Translations under genes and position numbers: made by a program
Notes under the pieces: model-generated
What the model was told of the DNA's origin: nothing
Database searches by the model: none
The model's input: only the letters and a program-made list of their open reading frames with translations
Assembly (NCBI RefSeq): GCF_021390325.1
Contig: NZ_JAJUWU010000025.1
Span: 1 to 64,000 of the forward strand
From: Jiella avicenniae
GTDB lineage: Bacteria; Pseudomonadota; Alphaproteobacteria; Rhizobiales; Rhizobiaceae
DNA: 64,000 nucleotides
Direction of reading: 5' to 3'
In this document: in pieces, positions 58,304 through 64,000 of the stretch
How positions within the stretch are numbered: position 1 is the first letter of the stretch
Layout of the letters: each line of letters opens with the position of its first letter

Positions 58304-58657
58304 CAACCTTTTTAGGGGCTCTTTTGCGCATTAACAATATAGGGTTGCGATCATAAGTGTGGAATATTTGTCTGCAAGGAATATCGACATTAAGGGGAAA
58401 TTCACGGATGCGAGGTCGCCGCGGGATGAGACTTGGGCTGAAATGTACCTCAGCAGGCGGTTTTAGAAGTTATCGTCCTCCGCTTAACTCGAGCACTTCG
58501 CGCTTCCGACGGCCCTGAATGGACTAAGCGTCGATCTGCTGTTTCGCCTCCATATGTTGCCATAGCGCATCGGCGAGGGTGAGTGCTGGCTCGTACCCTG
58601 CGGAGCGTGTTATCGGGTTCCTGGCTAATGCAGTAACGTTTCCGAAAGCCCCACCCC
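58304..58657. other. Right border of the AT-rich insertion
   Basis: AT-rich DNA (58310-58400) that must hold the promoter of the divergent FAD/protease-like gene gives way to normal composition by about 58400. No complete gene is seen; a possible coding relic at 58524-58630 is listed separately. The aminotransferase promoter should lie here too. Confidence 0.45.
58524..58630 (-). pseudogene. Possible 3' relic of an unidentified gene
   Basis: The minus-strand frame LARNPITRSAGYEPALTLAD, then ALWQHMEAKQQIDA and a TAG stop reads like the natural end of a protein, with GC-biased third positions, but it has no start before running into the aminotransferase gene. I cannot name the family. It may be what remains of a gene disrupted when the AT-rich DNA came in. 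Confidence 0.25.
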
Positions 58658-59827
58658 ATGCTCGACCTCTCCCGCCTGCGCCGCGAAGCCGTGGAGGCGC
58701 CTGAAAGCGGCATCGTTGCCGTCGTCAATCATGCCCGCGGCAAGGAGGGGATCATCCCCATGTGGGCCGGCGAGGGCGATCTTGCGACGCCGCAATTCAT
58801 CGCCGATGCCGCCGCCGAGAGCCTCAAGGCGGGCGAGACGTTCTATACCTATCAGCGCGGGCTGCCGGAGCTGCGCGAGGCGCTGAGCCGGTATTCGAGC
58901 ACGCTCTACGACCAGAACCTCGAGCCGAACCGCTTCTTCGTCACCGGCTCGGGCATGCATGCGATCCAGGTCGCGCTGATGGCGCTGGCGGGGGCCGGCG
59001 ACGAGGTGGTGTTCATCGGCCCGACCTGGCCGAACTTTGCGGCTGCCGCCGGGTTGATGGGCGCGGCGACGCGGGAGGTCTCGCTCGATTCCGAGAATGG
59101 GCGCTGGAGCTTCGATCTGGGCAAGCTGAAGGCCGCGATCACCGACAAGACCCGCGTCCTCTTCGTCAACACGCCATCGAACCCGACCGGCTGGACGGCG
59201 AGCCGCGAGACGCTTTCCGGGATCCTGAAGATCGCCCGCGAGGCCGGCATCGTCATCATCGCCGACGAGATCTATGCCCGCTTCTATTACGAGGGGCCGC
59301 GCGCGCCGTCCTTCCACGACGTGATGGCGTCCCACGACGCCATCGTCTTCGTCAATTCCTTCTCCAAGAACTGGGCGATGACCGGCTGGCGGGTCGGCTG
59401 GATCGAGACGAGCCCGGCGCTCGGCCAGGTGGTCGAGAACCTCATCCAGTATTCCAACTCCGGCGTCGCCGCTTTCATGCAGCGGGGCGCGATCGCGGCT
59501 TTGACGCGGGGCGAGGAATTCGTCGAAAATCAGGTCGCCCGGGCCGAGACCGCCCGCGACATCTTCTGCGACATCCTGACGGCGACCAACAAGGTCGAGC
59601 TGTCGCCGCCCGACGGCGCCTTCTACGCCTTCTTCAAGATCGACGGCGTGACGGACACCCGCGCCGCGGCCTTCCGCATCGTCGACGAGGCAAAGGTGGC
59701 AATCGCGCCGGGCACGGCTTTCGGGCCTGAGGGAACGCCGTTCCTCCGCGCCTGTTTCCACCGCCGCCTCGACGAGGTGGAGGCGGCGGCCCACCGGCTG
59801 GCCGAGTGGATCGGGTATCAGGTGTGA
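58658..59827 (+). CDS. Class I/II pyridoxal-phosphate aminotransferase
   Basis: The 389-residue enzyme has the AspC-like fold type I layout: YQRGLPELREALSRY near 68, the NTPSNPTGW segment, Asp and Tyr in IIADEIYARFYYEG, and the PLP lysine in VNSFSKNWAMTGWRVGW. Similar rhizobial proteins are annotated as pyridoxal phosphate-dependent aminotransferases with unknown substrate; aspartate or aromatic amino acids are plausible. It overlaps the AbrB permease gene by 4 bp (GTGA), so both are translated together. Confidence 0.92.
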   Translation: MLDLSRLRREAVEAPESGIVAVVNHARGKEGIIPMWAGEGDLATPQFIADAAAESLKAGETFYTYQRGLPELREALSRYSSTLYDQNLEPNRFFVTGSGMHAIQVALMALAGAGDEVVFIGPTWPNFAAAAGLMGAATREVSLDSENGRWSFDLGKLKAAITDKTRVLFVNTPSNPTGWTASRETLSGILKIAREAGIVIIADEIYARFYYEGPRAPSFHDVMASHDAIVFVNSFSKNWAMTGWRVGWIETSPALGQVVENLIQYSNSGVAAFMQRGAIAALTRGEEFVENQVARAETARDIFCDILTATNKVELSPPDGAFYAFFKIDGVTDTRAAAFRIVDEAKVAIAPGTAFGPEGTPFLRACFHRRLDEVEAAAHRLAEWIGYQV

Positions 59828-60936
59828 AGGCCGAACGACGGGCGGGATTGTCCCGCCTGCGTGATCTCGCCCTGACCATCGCCGCGGCGCTCGTGGGCGG
59901 CGTCGTCGCCGATGCCCTCGGCCTGCCCGTCGCCTGGCTGCTCGGGCCGGTGGTCGCCGCGACCGCGATGAGCCTTGCCGGCCTCGACACCCGCCTGCCG
60001 GAGGCGCTGAAAACCTTCGCCTTCTTCGTCCTCGGCATCCAGGCGGGCTCAGGCGTCTCGCCGGAGATCGCCAGCCAGATCGCGCTCTGGCCGCTCTCCT
60101 TCGTCATCCAGCTCGCTGGCGTCCTTCTCGCGGTGATGCTCTGCTATGCCTATCTGCGGCGCCTCCTCAAATGGGATCACGCCTCGGCGCTCTTCGCCTC
60201 GCTGCCGGGCGCCCTCTCCTTCGTCGTCGCCGCTGCCTCGGAGACCAAGGCCGACATGGGCCGGGTGGTGATCATCCAGTCGATCCGGCTATTGATGCTG
60301 ATCGCCGCACTGGTGCCGCTGCTCGGGGCGCTGGAAGGCGGCGACGTGATGGGGTCCTCGATCCGCCCGTCCGTCGACGGCTCGTTCGGCGAATACGCCC
60401 TGATGTTCGCGCTCTGCGCGGTCACCGCCTTCCTGGCGGCGAAGCTGAACGTTCCCGGCGGGATGATGCTCGGCGCGCTGATCGGCAGCGCGGTGCTGCA
60501 CGGGGCGAGCGTCGTCTCGGTATCGCTGCCGGGTTTCCTCGCCCTGCCGAGCCTCGTCCTTCTCGGCGTCATCGTCGGCGCCCGGCTGAATGGCATCAGC
60601 CCCAAGGCCTTCCTGCAGCTCCTCGTCCCCTCCCTCGGCTGCTTCGCCCTCAGCCTCGTCGGCACCGGTCTCGCCGGCCTCGCGGCGGTCGTCTTCGTCG
60701 ACCTGCCGGCGCCGAACGTCGCGCTCGCCTATGCGCCGGGCGCGCTCGAGGCGCTGACGGTGCTCGCCTTCCAGTTCGACATCGACCCGGCCTATGTCGC
60801 CTCGCACCACGTGGTGCGCTTCTTCGCCATCGCGATGATCGTGCCGTTTCTGGCAAGGCGCGTGTCGCGCCGCGAGGCGGGCGAAGAACCCGGTATCGAT
60901 CGGAAGGAGAACGGGGCGAGAGCGCCGGGAGAATGA
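59824..60936 (+). CDS. AbrB-family (putative ammonia-monooxygenase-like) permease
   Basis: The roughly 370-residue membrane protein has about ten hydrophobic segments and the AbrB duplicated plan: GLPVAWLLGPVVAATAMSLAG near 33, FFVLGIQAGSGVSPEI, the second half LNVPGGMMLGALIGSAVLHG and YAPGALEALTVLAFQFDIDP near the end. Older databases call such proteins ammonia monooxygenase, which is misleading; a transport role is more likely but the substrate is unknown. Start is the GTG at 59824 overlapping the aminotransferase stop, which suggests a shared metabolite. Confidence 0.9.
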   Translation: MKAERRAGLSRLRDLALTIAAALVGGVVADALGLPVAWLLGPVVAATAMSLAGLDTRLPEALKTFAFFVLGIQAGSGVSPEIASQIALWPLSFVIQLAGVLLAVMLCYAYLRRLLKWDHASALFASLPGALSFVVAAASETKADMGRVVIIQSIRLLMLIAALVPLLGALEGGDVMGSSIRPSVDGSFGEYALMFALCAVTAFLAAKLNVPGGMMLGALIGSAVLHGASVVSVSLPGFLALPSLVLLGVIVGARLNGISPKAFLQLLVPSLGCFALSLVGTGLAGLAAVVFVDLPAPNVALAYAPGALEALTVLAFQFDIDPAYVASHHVVRFFAIAMIVPFLARRVSRREAGEEPGIDRKENGARAPGE

Positions 60937-60964
60937 GCCCGAGCTGACTACGGCGAGAGAAGCT

Positions 60965-61342
60965 TCAGGCGTCGATTGCGGCGAAGACGGAAGGGCTCGG
61001 CGCTTCGGCCTCGCCGCCCTCCGGGCCCCAGGAGACGACCCAAGAGACGAAGTCGTCGCTCATTTCCGCGAAACGGAACGCCTCGCCCGCCTGGACGAGC
61101 AGTGCATCGCCGGCTGCGGCTTCGCCCGCATCGTCGCCGACGAGGGTCGTGCTGCGGCCGGAGACGACGAGAAACAACCTGTCCTGACGGTGCGGCGCCT
61201 GCCGGTCCTCGCCCCGCGGCGCGAAGACCTCGAGGGTCATCGTCCCGTGGGCGAAAGCCTCGGCGAGGAACTGGCCGTCCGGCCACTCGGCGGTGGCCGG
61301 CTTCGGCAGCGTCCTCGCGAGCTCTTTCAGCGACACCTTCAT
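60965..61342 (-). CDS. Cupin-domain protein
   Basis: The 125-residue protein is a small single cupin: LTEVFAPRG-like opening (TMTLEVFAPRGEDRQAPHRQDRLF), the conserved Gly-rich turn (AAAGDALLVQAGEAFRFAEM) and VSWVVSWGPEG near the end. Metal-binding His residues are only partly conserved (APHRQD), so catalysis is doubtful and a ligand-binding role is possible. It lies 52 bp downstream of hemA in the same direction and may be cotranscribed with it. Confidence 0.85.
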   Translation of the reverse strand: MKVSLKELARTLPKPATAEWPDGQFLAEAFAHGTMTLEVFAPRGEDRQAPHRQDRLFLVVSGRSTTLVGDDAGEAAAGDALLVQAGEAFRFAEMSDDFVSWVVSWGPEGGEAEAPSPSVFAAIDA

Positions 61343-61394
61343 CGGCGGATCATCCTCTTCGCGGACCCGCCTTCTCGTCGTCAGGGCGGCGCGG

Positions 61395-62675
61395 TCAGCC
61401 GCCCGCCTGGGAGACGACCAGCGGGGTCACCTTCTCCGAACGCTCGGGGCTGGCCGGCCGTTCCGCGGCGAAGGGGATGCCGACCGCATGCCAGGTCTCG
61501 ACCAGGGCGTCGCGCAGCGCGGCAATCAGCTGGTCGTCGTGGAGCGGCGTCGGGGTGATCCTGAGGCGCTCGGTCCCGCGCGGCACGGTCGGATAGTTGA
61601 TCGGCTGGATGTAGATGCCGTGCTCGGCGAGCAGCCGGTCGCTCGCCTTCTTGCAGAGATCGGGGTCGCCGACGAGCATCGGCACGATATGAGTGTCCGA
61701 CGGCATCACCGGCAGGCCGGCCGAGGCGAAGATCGACTTGGCGCGGGCGGCCTGGCGCTGCTGGGCGTCGCGCTCGGCCTGCGAGGCCTTCAGATGGCGG
61801 ATGGAGGCGGTGGCCGCGGCCGCCAGCGCCGGCGGCAGGGCGGTGGTGAAGATGAAGCCCGGCGCATAGGAGCGCACCGCGTCGATCATCGCCCTGGAAC
61901 CGGTGATGTAGCCGCCGAGGACGCCGAAGGCCTTGGCGAGCGTTCCCTCGATCACGTCGATCCGGGAAGCGACTCCGTCGCGCTCGGAGATGCCGCCGCC
62001 ACGGGGCCCGTACATGCCGACGGCATGGACCTCGTCGATGTAGGTCATGGCGTTGTACTTGTCGGCGAGGTCGCAGATCGCCGCGATCGGCGCGATGTCG
62101 CCGTCCATCGAATAGACGCTCTCGAAGACGATCAGCTTCGGCCGGTCCGGCTCGGCGGCGGCGAGCAGCTCTTCCAGATGGGCGACGTCGTTGTGGCGGA
62201 ACACCTGCTTCTTGGCGCCGGACTTCCTGACGCCCTCGATCATCGAGGCGTGGTTGAGTTCGTCGGACAGGATCAGGCAGTTCGGCAGGAGCTTGGCGAT
62301 GGTCGAGATCGACGCCTCGTTGGAGACGAAGCCGGAGGTGAAGACGAGGGCTGCTTCCTTGCCGTGCAGATCGGCGAGCTCGAGCTCGAGTTCGACCAGC
62401 GGATGGTTGGTGCCGGAGATGTTGCGCGTACCGCCCGCACCCGAGCCCATCGCGCCGGCCGTTTCGGTCATCGCGCCGATGACGTCCGGATGCTGGCCCA
62501 TGCCGAGATAGTCGTTCGAGCACCACACGGTGATTTCCCGCGCCTCGCCCTGATGCCGCCAGATCGCCTTCGGAAACCGTCCCGCGATCCGCTCCAGATC
62601 GGCGAACACCCGGTAGCGGCGCTCGGCGTGGAGAGCCTCGATCGCAGAGGCGAAATGGCGCTGGTAATCAATCAT
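61395..62675 (-). CDS. hemA: 5-aminolevulinate synthase
   Basis: ALAS condenses glycine and succinyl-CoA to start heme synthesis by the C4 route of alphaproteobacteria. The 426-residue protein has the opening [21 protein letters not shown], the glycine loop [30 protein letters not shown], the PLP Asp-His in [13 protein letters not shown] and the lysine in [15 protein letters not shown], all as in known enzymes. Its product feeds the heme-rich oxidase encoded nearby. A near-FNR/FixK box lies 170-185 bp upstream (62846-62859), consistent with oxygen control known for hemA in related bacteria. Confidence 0.97.
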   Translation of the reverse strand: MIDYQRHFASAIEALHAERRYRVFADLERIAGRFPKAIWRHQGEAREITVWCSNDYLGMGQHPDVIGAMTETAGAMGSGAGGTRNISGTNHPLVELELELADLHGKEAALVFTSGFVSNEASISTIAKLLPNCLILSDELNHASMIEGVRKSGAKKQVFRHNDVAHLEELLAAAEPDRPKLIVFESVYSMDGDIAPIAAICDLADKYNAMTYIDEVHAVGMYGPRGGGISERDGVASRIDVIEGTLAKAFGVLGGYITGSRAMIDAVRSYAPGFIFTTALPPALAAAATASIRHLKASQAERDAQQRQAARAKSIFASAGLPVMPSDTHIVPMLVGDPDLCKKASDRLLAEHGIYIQPINYPTVPRGTERLRITPTPLHDDQLIAALRDALVETWHAVGIPFAAERPASPERSEKVTPLVVSQAGG

Positions 62676-62845
62676 CGTGCACTCCTCATCGGAACGGTTC
62701 TAAGTCCGCCAGACCGGATTGTCCACAATCGCGACCGACGACACCCGCCGACAACTGTCCAAATAATATGACACACATTCCGGCAGGAATGACAACTGAT
62801 TTTGACAGTCGACGTTCATCCTGCCGCCATTCTGCGCCACGATCC

Positions 62846-62859
62846 TTGATTTAGAACAA
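62846..62859. promoter_or_regulatory. FNR/FixK-like box upstream of hemA
   Basis: TTGATTTAGAACAA differs from the consensus TTGAT-N4-ATCAA at one position (A for T in the right half). It lies 171-184 bases upstream of the hemA start. Oxygen regulators of the FNR/FixK group control hemA in several alphaproteobacteria, so the site is plausible but untested. Confidence 0.45.
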
Positions 62860-62923
62860 ACCCAACCGGGCACGACCGGCCCCATCCATCACGGAGTTCC
62901 ATCCGGGCGAGCCGCCGCGACGT

Positions 62924-63151
62924 CTATCGCTTGCGTTCTTCGGCCGGCGTTTCGGCGGAGCCGAGGCGATCGCGGTCCGTTTCCGCCCGGAGCGGTCCGT
63001 CTTGCGCGGCTTCATCGCCCTGCTCGCGGCTTTCCCCGGGGGCGCGGCGCGCTCGCGTCTGCTGCTTGCGGCGCATCAGATTCTCGCGCAAAGCCCGCTC
63101 GAGACGAGCCTGACGCGCCGATTTGGTCTTGTCCGACGGAGCCTTGGTCAT
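62924..63151 (-). CDS. Small basic conserved hypothetical protein (75 aa)
   Basis: The product begins TKAPSDKTKSARQARLERAL followed by RENLMRRKQQTRAR, a strongly basic helix, and continues with a polar Glu-rich tail. Small proteins with the pattern RLExALRxNLxRRKxQ are common in Hyphomicrobiales upstream or downstream of central genes and have no assigned function. The basic N-terminus could contact nucleic acid. It is divergent from the last gene of the window. Confidence 0.7.
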   Translation of the reverse strand: MTKAPSDKTKSARQARLERALRENLMRRKQQTRARRAPGESREQGDEAAQDGPLRAETDRDRLGSAETPAEERKR

Positions 63152-63367
63152 GGCCGGGATCTAACGGTTCCAAAGTGGAAAGACCAGACTTCGAAATCGC
63201 CCCGCCGGGATTCCCGCTCCCGGGATCGTCGAGCGCACATGCGAATGCAAACGGGCGACCGGGTGACAAAGGCGCATCCAAACCGGTAGATCGGCGTTCC
63301 ACAGACGATGGCGGCGCGACCGGCCGCCACGGCGTCAGCGCGGCGAAGGCCGGGGGAAGCAGACATC

Positions 63368-64000
63368 ATGATCGACCGCATCGGCTTTGCCGCCGAGCTT
63401 GCCGCCTACACCGAGCGCCACGGCCCGGTGACCATCGGGCTCGCCGGTGCCGGCCAGATGGGCACCGACATCGTCGTCCAGGCGGCGCTGATGACCGGGC
63501 TCCGGGTCGGCGCGATCGCCGCCAACAGCCCCCGCCGGCCAATGGAAGCGATCGCCATGGCCGGCCATGGCGAGGGCCACGGCGTTCTCGCCGCCTCCCC
63601 TTCCGCCATCGACGCGGCGATCGAGGCGGGCCGCATCGCCGTGACCGACGACATCGCGGCGCTCTGCGCCAGCGGCCGGGTCGACGTCGTCGTCGACGCC
63701 ACGGGCAGCCCGGAGATCGGAACGCGGCTCGCGCTTCTCGCCATCGAGAACGGCAAGCACATCGTCATGCTGAACGTCGAGGCGGACATCACGGTGGGCC
63801 GCCTTCTCGCCCGCAAGGCCAAGGCCGCCGGCACGGTCTATACCGGCTCGGCCGGCGACGAACCCGCCGCGACGCTGGAGCTGATCGCCTTCGCCCAGAC
63901 GCTCGGCATGGAGGTCGTCGCGGCCGGCAAGGGCAAGAACAATCCGCTGCGCCACGACGCCGTGCCGGAGGAATACGAGGCCGAGGCGCGCGAGCGCAAC
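63368..64000 (+). CDS. Homoserine-dehydrogenase-like NAD(P)-binding protein (5' part; runs off the window)
   Basis: The first 211 residues are visible. A Rossmann nucleotide-binding motif VTIGLAGAGQMGTDIV opens the protein, followed by DVVVDATGSPEIGTRLALLA and GKHIVMLNVEADITVGRLLA, the arrangement of homoserine-dehydrogenase-like oxidoreductases that in rhizobia usually carry a C-terminal SAF domain. That part would lie beyond 64000. The YTGSAGDEPAATLELIAFA segment is typical of this subfamily. Sugar-acid metabolism rather than threonine synthesis is the usual context, but this cannot be judged here. Start at ATG 63368. Confidence 0.85.
   Translation, partial: MIDRIGFAAELAAYTERHGPVTIGLAGAGQMGTDIVVQAALMTGLRVGAIAANSPRRPMEAIAMAGHGEGHGVLAASPSAIDAAIEAGRIAVTDDIAALCASGRVDVVVDATGSPEIGTRLALLAIENGKHIVMLNVEADITVGRLLARKAKAAGTVYTGSAGDEPAATLELIAFAQTLGMEVVAAGKGKNNPLRHDAVPEEYEAEARERN

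Noticed and set aside
59824..60936. Annotation as ammonia monooxygenase
   Set aside because: That legacy name for AbrB-type permeases is not supported: no metal-binding or catalytic features are visible.

Overview
The window is a piece of a GC-rich alphaproteobacterial chromosome (mostly mid-60s % GC by eye), almost certainly from the order Hyphomicrobiales (Rhizobiales). The pointers are a CcrM-type GANTC methyltransferase, C4-pathway 5-aminolevulinate synthase, an Omp2b/RopA-type porin, an IalB-family protein, the rhizobial order ctaC-ctaD-ctaB-(CoxF-like)-ctaG-ctaE-DUF983-surf1-ispH-thrB-rnhA, and a complete aerotolerance (Bat/MoxR) operon. I cannot name the genus.

Layout. 1-1.2 kb: the tail of an IS5-family transposase, then a tRNA-Leu(UAA) gene split by a 235-nt group I intron, then a small unknown gene. 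1.4-6.2 kb: methyltransferase, pyroglutamyl-peptidase-like protein, cold-shock protein, CcrM and a HAD phosphatase. 6.6-16.8 kb: soluble PAS chemoreceptor, lipoprotein, thrC with an M16 protease and a GNAT acetyltransferase, a large 7TM-PAS-GGDEF-EAL protein, REP-like palindromes and YqgE. 17-20 kb: DsbD N-terminal-domain protein, peroxiredoxin and M42 peptidase. 20.2-30 kb (minus strand): two overlapping tiny membrane proteins, rnhA, thrB, ispH and the aa3-type cytochrome c oxidase cluster with its assembly factors (CtaB, CtaG, Surf1). 30.4-33.1 kb: IalB-like protein, TldD and an AT-rich gene for a cysteine-rich exported protein. 33.4-39.6 kb: seven tightly packed genes of the MoxR/DUF58/VWA/BatD set. 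39.6-44.9 kb: GST, MepA, glucokinase and a porin with a strong terminator. 44.9-48.7 kb: a Rad50/Mre11-like (YhaN/YhaO-like) pair. 49-55.6 kb: gamma-carbonic anhydrase, HisC-like aminotransferase, Sel1-like protein, tandem DUF2147 proteins, rpsO and pnp. 55.9-58.3 kb: a single markedly AT-rich gene for an 811-residue protein joining an FAD/NAD(P)-binding oxidoreductase to what looks like a diverged trypsin-like domain. 58.7-64 kb: aminotransferase, AbrB-type permease, cupin, hemA, a small basic protein and the start of a homoserine-dehydrogenase-like protein.

Most of the window is ordinary housekeeping sequence. The oxidase structural genes sit beside the enzymes that make its heme O precursor, deliver its copper and assemble it, and hemA supplies heme at the far end. 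The Bat genes form one translationally coupled unit. The parts worth a second look are the split tRNA-Leu, the isolated AT-rich FAD/protease-like fusion gene between pnp and an aminotransferase gene, the coupled pair of tiny membrane proteins, and the AT-rich cysteine-rich exported protein. All functional calls were made by reading motifs; no database search was run.
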